Shown: positions 45,683 to 57,119, counted from the first letter of the stretch. The stretch: 64,000 bases of DNA from Heterohyrax brucei (GCA_028571685.1 CM053146.1:19813431-19877430), one strand, 5' to 3'. A program made the numbers and translations. Notes: generated by a model from the letters alone, not told the origin.

Positions 45683-47103
45683 TCGTGCTTTTTTTTTTGG
45701 TACTATTTTTTAAATAGTATTTTACTGTATTGCTGGTGAAAGTTTACACAGCAATTCAGATTCCCATTTAACAACTTCCCTACCTATTGTTCAGTAACGT
45801 GAGTTACATTTTTCACAGTGTGTCAGCGTTCTCCTTTTCTTTCTGATTGTTCTGTTTCTGATAATCCAGTTTCCCAGCCTCTCTTCTCGTCTTTGCTTTA
45901 GGGTAAATGTTCACCGTTTGGCTTTATAGAGATGATTATTTAAAGGAGCACAGGTACTCACAAGTTATATTGTTTATTTTATGAGCAGTCTGTTATTTAG
46001 TCAAGAGATCACCTCTGGGAGTGACTTCAGTTCCAAGTTCAAAGGATATCTCAGGGTCGTAGTCTCAGGAGTTCCTCTAATTCCTACCAGTCCAGTAAGT
46101 GTGACATTTTTTTAAAAATATGGGTTTCATTTTATGATTTTTCTCCCATTGTATCTGGGGCTACATATTGTGTCCCTATTCACAATGGTTGGTGGTCATA
46201 GCCAGGCACCATCTAGTTCTGTTTTAGGATAGATGAGGCTGTGGTTCATGTGGGGAATTAGCCCTAGAGACTAGTTTCTTCTTTGAGTATTTGGTTTCTT
46301 TCTTTCTCTTTTGCTCCAGATTAGTACAGACTGATGGTTGTGTCTCTGATGGCCACTTACAAGCTTTTAAGCCAACAGAAACTACTCACCGTGTTAGGGT
46401 GTGGAACATTATGAACTATATTTTGCCAGTTGACCGACTTCCCACAAGACCGTGGTTCTAAGCCTTCAAACCCAGTAAACCAATTCCATGAGGTGTTGGA
46501 TTATGTCAAGGATGTGTCCATAACTATGCCCTTGTGTGCTTTATTATATAGATAAATGCATATGCAGCACGAACGTGTATATACACATGTGTACTGTTAA
46601 CTCTGTGCATGTATACTCATAGGTATGTGTGTATATATGAATAATATTTATCTATATATACACAGACATATTTTGGGCTGTGATAACTGTTGTTGCAAAA
46701 CTCTACATGTTATAATATTTACCAAAATCGTCCCTTGTTCTGGCATACTCCTTTGTTTCATCATTTAGCTTGGTCGGGTTGTGCTGACTTCACCCTCACC
46801 TGGCCTTTCCCATTACCAAAAACAACAAGTCTACTATCCAGAAAGTGAGTTCTCCTCCTTTCCCTGGTAATGACCAAAGAACATTGCTTTCTGTCTGTAT
46901 ACCTTTTTATAAAATTGAGACCATACAAGTTTTGCCCTTTTATGATGGACTTACTTCACTTAGCATAGTGTCCTCCAAGTTCATCCAGGTTATGTTCCAA
47001 GAATTCATCATAAGTCTTTATAACTGTGTAGTATTCCATTGTATGTATGTGCCACAGTTTGTTTATCCATTCTTCTGCTGATGGTACTTAGGTTGTTTCC
47101 AGG
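45683..47103 (-). mobile_element. 5'-truncated L1 of a second subfamily
   Basis: Minus-oriented L1 starting with a T-run (45689-45698). The 3' UTR complement includes 'CTTACAAGCTTTTAAGCC' (46357-46374), the diverged counterpart of the conserved UTR core, and a TA/TG-rich stretch at 46545-46675. At the 5' side is the ORF2 C-terminus complement: 'GTGTAGTATTCCATTGTATG', 'TTTGTTTATCCATTCTTC'. It ends abruptly at about 47103. No exact target duplication was found. Compared with 43108-44760 its 3' UTR is clearly different. Confidence 0.85.
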
Positions 47104-48578
47104 AAAAGAACTTTTTTATAGCCCCTTCAGGATGGAAAAAAGAATAAGCAAGGGACAGATGCAGTGCTATGGCCAGCAGCTCCTAAGGACAAGAAGCTTG
47201 TCTCATTTATCTTTGTATCTTTGTGTCCTGGATGGACCCCAGCAGGTGCCTGTGATAAGGTGTTAATGTGGAAAGAGGAAAGACCCACTTGATGCTAACA
47301 TCACATCAGTCTGAATAATCATAATGATGTTCAGTCTGAAAGGGCTCAACAGATATGGTAAAGAGGAAATATGGCTCTTAATTTTTTCTACCTAGCTGAA
47401 GAGATAGAGAACTGAGCCAGGATGCATAATATCTGGTATCCAAGTCCAAATAAATTATGGCCCAAAGTACTTGGAGAACTTGCAGAGGGGATGCACAGTT
47501 GCACCTTAGAACTGTTAAAAAAGTGTTAAGCCTGAGAGAGGCACCAGGAACCAGAACGTACATCTGGGAGATGCTGGCTGCTTCTCCCAAAAAGGGCAGA
47601 CCAGCTTGCTGGAAGGTAAGTCCTGGTGGGTGTCCAGGGTGAAAGGATGGTGTATAAGCCCCTCAGAGAGCCCTGAGCATGTGTAGGGCACAGGAGCAGA
47701 TGAGACGCAGTTGGCAGGTTTGGAGCTGGAGAAAGAACTGCTGTCTGTTGGAGCCAGGCCAGAGTGTCGCTGGTCTTCCTTCTTAGTCCTGCCTGACCCC
47801 TAAGTTTTGTTAGCGACTTACGTGAAGACAGAGCAAGCCTGCTGGTTGAATTGGGAGAACGAAACCAAGCCAGACTCTTAATGCTTATGATGCAGATTCA
47901 AGATTTAAAAAGAACGCACAGGCTACTGAAAGAATCAACAAAAAGTAGCAAAATGTCACCTGAGATTCTTAAGTTCACAAAACCCATCCCACAAGGAAAG
48001 AACAAAGAGACACACCTTAGCAGCAGTGTTTGCAGAAAGGAAAAGTAGAAAGCTAAACCAACAAAAAGCCTTACGGTGTCAGCCTGGGGAAATTCAGTTC
48101 AACATGGTATCCTACACGCCATCACAAAAGCTAGTGGGCTGTGGTCCAGATCAGTGTTCCCTAAACCTCCCTTGTCACGTGCCACCTACATGATAGTAGC
48201 CCTGACTGCAGGTCACCTGTACTCCGGGTAACGTGGTTTTCTTCTTTTAATCAACCCAGTTCCGTGTACGGGACTCTTTAGGTGAATCTGGTTACTTGCC
48301 CATGTGGAAGGCCACTGTAAACAGAAGTGCTTGACTACTAACACTAGGCTGTCCACGCTCACCTGCAGGTTGGCTCCCGGGGCACCTGTACTGCCTGCTC
48401 CCCTCTAAGGAAAACAGAGTCATCAGGCCTGGGCACAAAACTGCTCCCTACTGTTCATCAGCCCAGCCTGTGTTCATTGATGGGCTACATTTCCAGAAGA
48501 AGAAGCACAATAAATTGTGCCTCATGACCTGGATGAGATAGTGTCTTAACACTCCGCTCACGGCCGGTAGTTGAAAGA
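47104..48578. other. Single-copy-like DNA, nothing certain
   Basis: A possible L2 3' tail lies at about 47195-47265 ('TTTGTATCTTTGTGTCCTGG'). No exon recognised. Confidence 0.3.
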
Positions 48579-49063
48579 TGTCTTAGTCGTCTAGCGCTGC
48601 TATAACAGCAATACCACAAGTGGATGGCTTTAACACAGCGAAATTTATTTTCTCACAGAAAAGTATGCTAAAGTCCAATGTCAGGACATCAACTCCAGGA
48701 GAAGGTCTGTTGTCTGTTGAGGAAGGTCCTTGTAAACAATTTTCTCCTGGACTGGGAGTTTCTCAGGCACAGGGACTCGGGTACAAAGGAAGTGCTCTGC
48801 TCCTGGTGCTTCTTTCTTGGTAGCGTGAATTCCCAACCCTCTGCAGCTTCCTTTTCCTTTTATATCCCAAGAGATTGCCTCAATACAATCCAAGTTTGTA
48901 GATTGAGTCCAGTCTCAGCAACACAACTGCGACCCGTTCTCCCTCATTAGTATCATAGAGGCAGGATTTACAACATATGGGAAAAAAGTTACACAATACC
49001 AGCAAGCATGGCCCAGCCAAATTGGCACACAAATTTTTGGTAGGACAAAATTCAACTCATGAC
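48579..49063 (-). mobile_element. MaLR-type solitary LTR, minus
   Basis: Read on the plus strand it begins TGTCTTAGTCGTCTAGCG, the complement of the 3' end of the LTR at 727-1281 (...CTAGGTGACTAAGACA), and ends with 'ACAAAATTCAACTCATGAC', the complement of the family's 'catggattgaattgtgtcc' start. Landmarks such as 'GGCTTTAACACAGCGAAATTTATTTTCTC' lie between. No internal retroviral genes are attached. A clear target duplication is not seen. Confidence 0.75.
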
Positions 49064-49094
49064 TAAAAAAAAATGCAACTATTTTGCCTGGAAT

Positions 49095-49297
49095 GGGGTC
49101 CCTGGATGGTGCATGTAGTTAACACACTCAGCTGCTAATGGAAAGTTTGGAGGCTTGAGTCTGCCCAAAGATGCCTGGGATGAAAGGTCTGGCAATCTGC
49201 TTTTGAAAAACCAACTATTGAAAATCCTATGGAGTACAGTTCTACTCTGGCACATATAGAGTCATCATGGGTTGGGATCGACTCAACAGTGACTATG
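49095..49297 (+). mobile_element. AfroSINE with 14-bp target duplication
   Basis: The copy is flanked by ATTTTGCCTGGAAT at 49081-49094 and 49298-49311, a perfect 14-bp direct repeat. Head 'GGGTCCCTGGATGGTGC', central 'AAAATCCTATGGAGTACAG' and tail 'GGTTGGGATCGACTCAACAG' are present. It belongs to a longer variant with an extra segment between body and centre. Confidence 0.9.
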
Positions 49298-49311
49298 ATT
49301 TTGCCTGGAAT

Positions 49312-51269
49312 AGAAAAAACTTCAAGAGAGTTGGAGTCTGTGATGGGCTGTTGTACAGTATTCAGCAAGGACTTGGAGTCCAGAGATAGAACAGAGGGCA
49401 GGGGAGGTGGACTCTGATTCCTGAAAGTGTTTTTCCTTGATGGAGAGGCAGCTCAGGAATAAGGGTGGGCAGGGGGTATACTCACATGCCTTCTAGGAGT
49501 GCCTCCATGAGCAGGTGTCTTTGGTTAACAGAATTTAGACACTTTATTCTTCTAAGTCTTGGGTCCTCCATCAGGAAACCAGAGGAGTAACCCCATCTTT
49601 GTACCAATAGGAGGGCGTCTAGACACTCTTGCCTTGATGCTCTTTAGTAGGCAAGCCCAGCCTCCACTCCTCTTTCTCTGGGTGACTTTGAGAGAGGGAC
49701 AGTGGGGCAGTGAGGGGAGACCACTGGGTTAAGGGCACCTATGCTCTGCTGCCAATCACCATGTGAACACAGAGGCCCTTCACCTCACTGAGCTCAGTCC
49801 CCATCTTTAACACTGCATATATAAGCCTGTTTCAGAGGTCACAAACTGGCTGCCCACAGTCTGAGTAGGCCCACAACGTTTTTTACTGGAACTAGACAAC
49901 ATTAAACAGTTGTCTTTCTATTTTTGACTTCCTGACAACATTGAAAGATGAAGGCAATTAAATTGAAAAGGGGAAGGAACCAGATTTCTTTGTTATTTTC
50001 CCTCTGAAAAATTCTCAAATGTTGGCTCCCTGGGCCTGGCAACAGCTGGCTGGTAATGAGAAGTACCTGCCCCTTCAGAAGGCCCCAGTGTGTTTCTCGT
50101 AGCCAAGCCTGGATGCCAGTGAGCTGCTCTGTCCCTGAGGGCTCCGAGGTATCTGACCACCACCTCAGCCTGAGACTCCTTGGACCACCCAGCATGCTCT
50201 GAGGGCTGCCTGCACAGAATGGGTCCTCAGGACAAGCACCCTTAGGAGCTGTATGGCCTCTAGGGCTTGGCTCAGCTTTTCCTCAAATGTCCCCACTCTA
50301 CAACCACCAGGGACAATCACAGTGACTAAAATGATAGTTTACTGTAAATTCCAAGAAGTTAGGGAGTTCTGCTAATGTACATGGGGAAATTTTTCCATTT
50401 GGGGGCATAGAACTGTTCTTTGCTGTCATTACCGGATCCCTTCCCAAGTCTCCTCACTGATATGGCAGGAGCTATGGTATCTCTTGCCCTGGTCTTCAGT
50501 TTTTAAGCAACTGGGACAATCTGCTCTTCCTGCTTCTTTGCACTTTAGCAAATGTCTCTCTTGGCTAGTTCTGGGAAAGACTGTGAAGCCCACAGGACCC
50601 CAGCAACCCCATCTAGAGCTTGCCTCTGAGAGAAACCCTGTCCCACCAGAAGCTGGCAGTCTCTACCTTACTCAGTGGGGCCTGAAGAAGACCCAGGCTC
50701 ATTTCAAACATTCTGGGGCAGTGCTACCCAAAACTGTTAGTCCAGTTGCTGATTTGATGGCATTTCAGAACCACATGGTGCTGGACCTTCCCTGGGCCAC
50801 TCACTACTGAGTGCTAGTAGCCAGCAGGGCACCTGGCAGAAGGTGGGAACCCACTTGAGCCGGATAGATGAATGAGCCAGGTCTCACAGGCAGAGGGAGC
50901 TGTGGCCTTTGCCCACGTAGGGTGGATGAGGGCGGCAGAAATATGTATCACATGGACATCACATGAGTGAGCACAATTGTCCTGGAGAGTTGTGTAGTGT
51001 GTGGTCAAAGCCTCAGACACCCAAACTGGTGCAGCCAAAGCCAAGTGCCAAAGGAGGGGAACCGTGGAAGTTCCCAGTCGAGCCTCACTGTCTGAACTGA
51101 GATGACCCAAACAAGAGAGCACTTTCAATCTTTAAGCAGGACAATCTTTAATCTTTTCAGTCTTCAAGCAGGAGCTGTCACTAAAGAACTGGGATGTGCA
51201 TTCATCACCTGTAGGTAGTCATAACTTCCAAGTGGATTCATGCTCTCGACCTAATCATCCTTCTTTCCA
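49312..51269. other. Single-copy-like DNA, no gene recognised
   Basis: About 2 kb without clear transposons apart from a weak MIR-like piece near 49730-49830. Open frames of about 100 codons (49902-50195 minus, 50484-50810 plus, 50814-51128 minus) have no known domain. Confidence 0.3.
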
Positions 51270-51770
51270 GAATCTATCCTAAGGTAAAACATCTTAAATT
51301 TGGGAATACCTCATGCAAAAATGTTTATCAAAATGTTTTTTATAATGATGACTGACTTGAGTGTCCCATATCAGGGGAATTCTTAAATGAGCTATATTAT
51401 ATCCATTGGACACCCTGGTGGCGTAGCAGTTAAGTGCTATGTCTGCTAACCATAAGACTGGCAGTTCGAATCCACAAGCTGCTCCTTGGAAACTATGGGG
51501 CAATTCTACTCTGACCTATAAGGTCACCATGAGTCAGAATGGACTTGATGGCAGTGACTATATAATGGAATATTAGATAGCCATTTAAAAATATTTAATA
51601 AATCACATTTTAACACAGTAGGTACAATTATGTGTGACATACTGCTATGTGTAAAAAGCAAGATGCAATTTAATTTATAGGATAGGATTGTAATGACTTT
51701 CTTAAAAAGTCAACTGATGTATGGAATTAAAGACTCTTCAGTAACATGTTAACTGATGTTATTTTCAGGG
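51270..51770 (+). mobile_element. Old L1 fragment split by an AfroSINE
   Basis: 'CAGAATCTATCCTAAGG' and 'CCCATATCAGGGGAATTC' before the SINE, and 'AATGGAATATTAGATAGCC' after it, are old L1 ORF2-end/3' landmarks. No frame survives. Confidence 0.6.
51413..51560 (+). mobile_element. AfroSINE, full length, inserted in old L1
   Basis: One of the cleanest heads in the window: 'ACACCCTGGTGGCGTAGCAG'. Body 'GACTGGCAGTTCGAATCC' keeps the B-box-like GTTCGAATCC of a tRNA. Tail 'GTCACCATGAGTCAGAATGG'. Confidence 0.92.
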
Positions 51771-52104
51771 CTGGGACTTTTTTCTTTCTTTTGTATTTTT
51801 TAACCTTTCTTTGCTGTCATGTACTTCTTTCACAAGAGAAAAGAATTCATTCCCTGGATCACAGCAAACAGCCTGGCAAATGGTAGGGAGACTCAAGTGG
51901 GCAGACTCTGGATCGGGTGGTGGCACAGGGAGCATGATCTGTGTCCGGGAGGGCCTCTTTCCCACAGTCAGCTCTGGCCCCTCAGTGTGACTGTGAGTAT
52001 TCCTGTGTGTGACATGGCTGGTTGTCAACTCGATGTTTCTTGGTCCTCTTGACAATAAAGGAGGCTGATGTAATAGGTAGAATAATGGCTCCCAAAGATG
52101 TCCA
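51771..52104. other. Single-copy-like DNA with a possible LTR start
   Basis: Nothing certain. 'AGAATAATGGCTCCCAAAG' at 52078-52096 resembles the 5' end of a MaLR/MER-type LTR that is then cut by the SINE. Confidence 0.3.
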
Positions 52105-52345
52105 GGGACATTGGTGACTCAATGATAGAATTCTTACTTTCCATGTGGCAGAGCCAGGATCAGTTCCTGGCCAATGCGCACCCACCACCCAATTGTCAGA
52201 CTTGGCATTTACTATAATGCTGAACCAATTTCAGCAGAGCTTCCAGATTAAGACAGACCAGGAAGAAAGACCTGCCAATGTTCTTATGAAAAATCAGCCA
52301 GTAAAAATGCTAGAGATCACAATAATCAAATCTGCCAATTTATTA
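52105..52345 (+). mobile_element. tRNA-Gly-type SINE
   Basis: The head 'CATTGGTGACTCAATGATAG', 'AATTCTTACTTTCC' follows the 5' half of tRNA-Gly (GCATTGGTGGTTCAGTGGTAGAATTC pattern), then 'GATCAGTTCCTGGCC' (B-box-like). The body 'ATGCTGAACCAATTTCAGC' and 'CAGACCAGGAAGAAAGACC' matches the diverged copy at 12396-12640. The start of another member is at 63922. This family is distinct from AfroSINEs in its head and body. Confidence 0.65.
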
Positions 52346-52439
52346 TGGATCATAATAAATTATGGATAGTATTGTGAAGAATGGGAATTTTAGAACACTT
52401 AATTTCAGAACACTTAATTCAGATAACATTGTGAAGAAT

Positions 52440-53267
52440 GGGAATTTCTGAAGCCTTAACTGAATTACTTAATATGACCCTTCTAGCCATAGTCCTTTAA
52501 CTCCCACCAAATGACACTGTGGGACTATGCAATTGAGGTGTAAGGAACCCTAATGAGGATCAGTCAGTTTTGTCATTCTGCTAGTCATAGAGGGAGACAC
52601 TTAGAGTGAGAGACGAGTTGTAACACTGGAGACAGCAGAAGCGACAGCAGAGAAATTGAGGCAGCAGAACCAGGAAATGGCACGGTGGGCTTCCTGGCAC
52701 ACAGAGGAAAAAGCGGAGCACCTTCAGGCAGATTTGCTGGTGGAGGAGGGTGCCTCTAGGCATTTGGTGGAGCTAGGTTTGGGACTCACAGAGCTAGAGC
52801 TGAGAATCTTCGGGCTGAGGTTTACTGTTCGGAACTGGCATTTATCAACAAGGCTAAAAGAGGTTTATAACACTTGTCTGAGGACAGCAAAGGCCAGACT
52901 GAGGGGCCAAGGGGCGAGAGCAGGTGAGAAACCTGCCTATAGGCTTAGCTAAGAAGAGGCTGTTCTGATGGATTGTTTCCTGAGCATTCCTAAACCTGTG
53001 ATGCAATGTGTTATTTCCTTAACAACCTTCATAATAGTGAGTGTGGTCTGTGAGTTCTACATCACTGCTGCAACAAGTTGTTGAACACAATAGAGAAGTA
53101 GAGTGTCAAGGAAGGGATGGGTGATGTCATGGTTGGTAAAGATGGTGGACAGAGGAGATGTGTCAGACCTCTGCCTCATAGGAGTTGGCTTTGGGATGTT
53201 GATCTGAATTCTTCCTCCCTTTTCTGAAGTTAGAGGAGGTCAGATACCTCCACTACACTATTTTTTG
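52440..53267 (+). mobile_element. Unclassified insertion in RTE, LTR-like
   Basis: About 830 bp sit between two RTE blocks that are adjacent in intact copies. It has moderate GC content, runs such as 'GGAGACAGCAGAAGCGACAGC' and 'AATGGCACGGTGGGC', and an open frame of 98 codons (52656-52952) with no domain that I recognise. Length and lack of coding sequence would fit a solitary LTR, but no termini or target duplication were found. The boundary is approximate because RTE sequence is locally duplicated at 52385-52450. Confidence 0.45.
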
Positions 53268-53490
53268 CATGTGCTCATGGGGAACATGTATGTAGGCCAA
53301 GAGGTAGCCTTCCAAATAGAACAAAGGGATAGTGCATAGCTTAAAATCAGGGAAAGTGTGTTTCTGCGTTGCATCTTTTCACCATACTTACTCAATCTGT
53401 ATGCTGAGCAAATAATTCAGGAGCTGGACAATATAAAGACTATTGGGGCACCAGGATTAGAGGAAGACTCATTAAAACCTTTCACTGGGG

Positions 53491-54533
53491 AAGAACAATG
53501 ATGATTTTAGGAAACATCTCATAACCTGGTTTCAGTTGGAGGACATTAAGCTGAGTGAAAGTAGTCAGCGACAAAAGGACGAATACTGTACGAGACCCCT
53601 ACGGTAAGAACTTAAAAACAGACTCATGCATAGAAGAAAAGACTCTGACAGCTGCAAGGGTGGTGAGGGAAGTAAGGTGGCAGGGGAGGGTCTAGATTAG
53701 ATAGTTGATAGAAACTTGGTTGGGTGAAATATGGGACAGCACACATTAGAAAGAAGATCAATATTAAATGGACTTCAACATAACATGATTACTCCTCCCA
53801 TCTTAACCAAATATTACAAGGACGAGTAGCTGGGGAAGCAAGGCTGGGGACTATGCTCTCGGGAAACCAAGGCCAATTGGCACAACTAGCGCCTTGCTAA
53901 GACAGCCCTCTGCACCCTACATTGGTGAGCAGTATTTAAGGTCTTAAAAGCTGCCCAGCCATCTGAAGGTACAGCAAATGGTCCCAACTTAGCATGAACG
54001 GATGATCACCAAGGACCAAAACAACATGGGGGAAAGAGAACCCAGAAGACAGACAGACCCATGTGAGTGGGTGACTACATCAACTTGTGACCAGAGGAAC
54101 TGGATGGTGCCTGGCCACCACCAGTGACAGCCGTGATGGAGCTCACAAAGTTGAGTGTCACTGGCAACACAAGAATAAAAAGGGGTGCACTCTGAGAGCT
54201 GCATTAAAAGACCACAATTGATGGTCCACAGGCCTCAGGGTTCCCCTGGGAGCATGGCTTCTGGCCTGGATGCCACCCCTGTCCATAAAGCATAATGAAG
54301 GTGAACTCTCAGACTTGGACTTGGACATCTATAGGATGTCATCCTGCTGACCTGTTACTGGAGGAAGGGGAGTGGGTGAAGAGGAGTGTATAGACGATTG
54401 TTGGGAGGATAAAACATGAGTGGAGTAGAGAGGAAGAGTGTCACCGGGCAGGGAGAGTAGTGGGAGCTGCATATAGGCGAGCATGCAATTTATATGGGAA
54501 TATACATTTTCATTTAATCATAAAAAATAAAAT
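53491..54533 (+). mobile_element. 5'-truncated L1, younger of two at one site
   Basis: It starts in the ORF2 C-terminus (AGGAAACATCTCATAACC near 53508, then sequence coding the 'SESSQRQKD'-like end near 53555) and continues through the L1 3' UTR with GGTCTTAAAAGCTGCC at 53940-53955. It ends in 'AAAAAATAAAATAAAAA'. It is closest to 43108-44760. It is flanked by AAAACCTTTCACTGGG (53474-53489) and AAAAACTTGCACTGGG (54534-54549), a diverged target duplication. Confidence 0.88.
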
Positions 54534-54550
54534 AAAAACTTGCACTGGGC

Positions 54551-54976
54551 TTGAGAATAAGGGGAGCGCAGATCAAGAACTCTATTAGAAGACCAGACTT
54601 GATGACCCAACAACCTAGAGGATCCCCTGAGAACCCGAGCTGAAACCAATAGGGGAGCCAACACTTCAGACAAAGAATGGACTGGACTTGGGCACACAGA
54701 GTGATGCAGGTGGTATGTGTCATTTTATGGTTTAATAAATATATGAGGCTGTCCTACTGGTTTCTTTTTAGAGGGGCGTGGAGAGGGTGGGAAGGAGGAG
54801 ACAGTGTTGGTTGACTGGATACTGGAAGCAAAGAGTGGAAAAGAAGAGTGTGCTATCACAGGGTGAGGAAAGCAGACAGAGTTGCAGAGGCAAGTACTCA
54901 GGGTTTTATATGGAAAATTGGCTTGGATTGTAAACTTACACTTAATCACAATAAAAAAATTAAAAAACAAAATTAA
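54551..54976 (+). mobile_element. L1 3' end, older subfamily, same site
   Basis: 'GGGGAGCGCAGATCAAGAAC', 'GATCCCCTGAGAACC', 'GAGCTGAAACCAATAGG' and 'GAAGAGTGTGCTATCAC' match the L1 3' end at 1-692. It closes in an A-rich tail. The right flank AAAACCTGTACTGG (54977-54990) is a third near-copy of the target sequence. Confidence 0.8.
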
Positions 54977-55545
54977 AAAACCTGTACTGGACAGATGATA
55001 TAGTCTTCCTTGCTGAAAGTGAAAAGGACTTCAAGCACTTAATGATGGAGATAAAAGACCATAGCCTTCAGTTTGGATTACACCTCAACATAAAACAAAA
55101 ATCTTCACAACTGGATCAATAAGCAGCATCATGATAAATGGAGAAAAGATTGAAGTTGCCAAGGATTTCATTTTACTTGGATCCATAATCAACACCCATG
55201 GAAGCAGCAGTTAACAAATCAAAGGAAATATTGTGTTGGGCAAATCTGCTGCAAAAGACTTCTTTCCAGTGTTACTTGAGGACTAAAATGCCCCTGACCC
55301 AAGTCGTGGTATTTTCAATTGCCTCCTGTACACATGAAAGCTGAGCAGCCAACATGCCAAACTAAAGAAGAATTGATGCCTTTGAATTATGGTGGTGGCA
55401 AGAATATTGAATATACCATAGATAACCAGAAGAACAAACAAATCTGTCTTAGAACAAGTATAATCGGAATGCTACTTAGAAGTGAAAATGGCAAGATTTC
55501 ATCTCATGAACTTTGGACACATTATCAGGAGGGAAGGGTAGTACA

Positions 55546-55725
55546 AATGGTTAAACAGCCAACTGCTAACCAAAAGGTCAGCATTTGGAATCCAACAGTC
55601 AGTCTGCTTGAGAAAAGACCTGGTGATCTGCTTTCATAAAGATTATAGCCTAGGATACTTTATGGGGCAGTTCTACTCTATCCTGTAGGATTGCTTTGAG
55701 TTAGAAGGTGCTCAATGACAAACAG
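55546..55725 (+). mobile_element. AfroSINE, longer variant
   Basis: It inserts at the end of the RTE segment. Body 'GCTAACCAAAAGGTCAGC', then an added segment 'CCTGGTGATCTGCTTTCATAAAG', then tail 'CTGTAGGATTGCTTTGAG'. Confidence 0.8.
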
Positions 55726-55767
55726 CTACATGTGTATGTGTATCTGTGTCTGTGTCTGTGTATACAA
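55726..55767 (+). repeat. TGTGTC/TGTGTA short tandem repeat
   Basis: TGTGTATGTGTATCTGTGTC-type hexamers of low purity. It separates two SINEs of opposite orientation. Confidence 0.7.
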
Positions 55768-55955
55768 GTTGCCGTGGAATCTACTCTGACTCATTGCAAT
55801 CATACATCTGTCAGAGGAGAACTCTGCTCCCTAAGGCTTTTCTGGTTTTTCAGTAGATCACCAGACCTGTCTTTCTCTGGATGGATGTGAACCACCAACC
55901 TTTTGTGTAGCTACCAATAAACTTTGCCTGTTTGTACCACCAAGGGTGTTTCTCT
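55768..55955 (-). mobile_element. AfroSINE, longer variant
   Basis: 'ACTCTGACTCATTGCAATC', 'CCTAAGGCTTTTCTGG' and 'AGTAGATCACCAGACC' in order on the minus strand, with a decayed head near 55940. Confidence 0.75.
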
Positions 55956-56284
55956 ACAGCACCCTGGCTAAGACATTCTGTGTGTGAGTTGCTAACATGG
56001 TAGGGAGGTGAGGTGGCTCTCTGCAAACACCTTTGCAGGCTCCCATGGCCCCAGAAGCTGCTGCTCTTCTCTTGCTCTCTTTAGCACCAGCTCTGGCAGT
56101 TGCCCATTTGGGAGCTCTGATCAGCTGCAGACAGGCCCTGGGGTGCTCCCTGTCTGTTCCTGTTGTTGGGCCTGAGCCCAGCAGAGTGTGTGGGGCCCAC
56201 AATGTTTGGGTCTCCCCACCCAATCTGAATAGCCCGTGAGAGCTGAAGTTCCTTCATCTGAGTGAAATTCAGCTGGAAGTGCAG
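55956..56284. other. Single-copy-like DNA, nothing recognised
   Basis: No repeat or exon recognised. Short overlapping frames on both strands only. Confidence 0.3.
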
Positions 56285-56565
56285 CCATACTCGGACAAGT
56301 GACTCCCTGAGCCTCAGTTTCCCCACACCTCAAATGGAGATAGTGAATAATACCTACCTCAGAGGGTTGTTATGATGATAAGATCGTAAAGTATCTAATG
56401 AGCACTTCCCGCAGTGTTTATTAAGTGTCCAATAAACTGTCTTATTAGTCACTAAGGCAGTAATAAGCTCACTAAGTCATTGTGAGGACTTGGGCCACTT
56501 CCTTCTCTTTCTGGATCTCTGCTTCTGTGTCTGTAAAATGAACAGATAGGACTTGATGACCCTTG
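56285..56565 (+). mobile_element. MIR SINE and a second MIR-like fragment
   Basis: 'CAAGTGACTCCCTGAGCC', 'TCAGTTTCCCCACACCTC', 'AATACCTACCTCAGAGGGTTG' and 'TAAGTGTCCAATAAACTG' make a good plus-oriented MIR (56285-56450). A second partial match with 'GCTTCTGTGTCTGTAAAATG' follows at 56480-56565. Confidence 0.75.
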
Positions 56566-56789
56566 AAGACCCGTCTGTCTCTGAAATGCCATATTGCCTT
56601 GGTCTCCCCACCTTCTCCCTAGTCTGGTAGACACATCTCACAAAAGGCTGATGAAGAGGGAGGAGGCAGAACAGGGCTCCAGTGAGGGAGTAGCACCCCA
56701 GCCCTCGTTCCTGATCCACTGGGGTTGGTGGAATCCCAGCCTTTCCGTGCCTGTCCTTGCCTGTCTTCACCAGGCACCCTGGCAGGCTC
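56566..56789. other. Short single-copy-like spacer
   Basis: No feature recognised. Confidence 0.25.
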
Positions 56790-56925
56790 GGTGATTCTGA
56801 CTCATATTGATTCTATAGGGCAATAGCCCCACAGGGTTTCCAAGGAGTGCCTGGTGGACTTGAACCACTAACCTTTTGATCAGCAGCCATGGCACTTAAC
56901 TACTGTACCACCCGAGTGTCTCCAC
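56790..56925 (-). mobile_element. AfroSINE
   Basis: Minus copy with 'CACAGGGTTTCCAAGGAGTGCC', 'GGACTTGAACCACTAACC' and head complement 'CACTTAACTACTGTACCACC'. Confidence 0.88.
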
Positions 56926-57119
56926 AAGCATCATGTGTTTTGTCTACGCGTGCACTGTTCATTTTACCTGGTTTGCACTCCCTACAGCCCCTTTTTAAGG
57001 TGTCCCCTCCTCTACAGAGCCTCCTCTGTAGCCTCTGACTGCCCCTGTGGCTGGACAGGGCTAGAGAGCCGTCTTCCACACTCAAGCACCTCTCATAACC
57101 CACCCTGTGTTAACTCTTA

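Larger units (their letters stand above)
52346..55545 (+). mobile_element. RTE-type LINE, interrupted by three insertions
   Basis: RTE sequence appears in consecutive order in three blocks: 52346-52405 ('GGATCATAATAAATTATGG', with a partial local duplication after it), 53268-53485 ('GCTGAGCAAATAATTCAGG', 'GGCACCAGGATTAGAGGAAG') and 54980-55545 ('GCTGAAAGTGAAAAGGACTTC', then 'TTTACTTGGATCCATAATC'). The gaps are an LTR-like insert (about 52440-53267) and two L1 3' ends (53491-54533 and 54551-54976). Removing the inserts restores the order of the family's reverse-transcriptase-to-3' region. The element is dead through stops and indels. Confidence 0.8.

Noticed and set aside
45683-47103. Target-site duplication for this L1
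   Set aside because: The flanks (about 45667 and 47104) share only a weak AAGA-type match, not enough to call.
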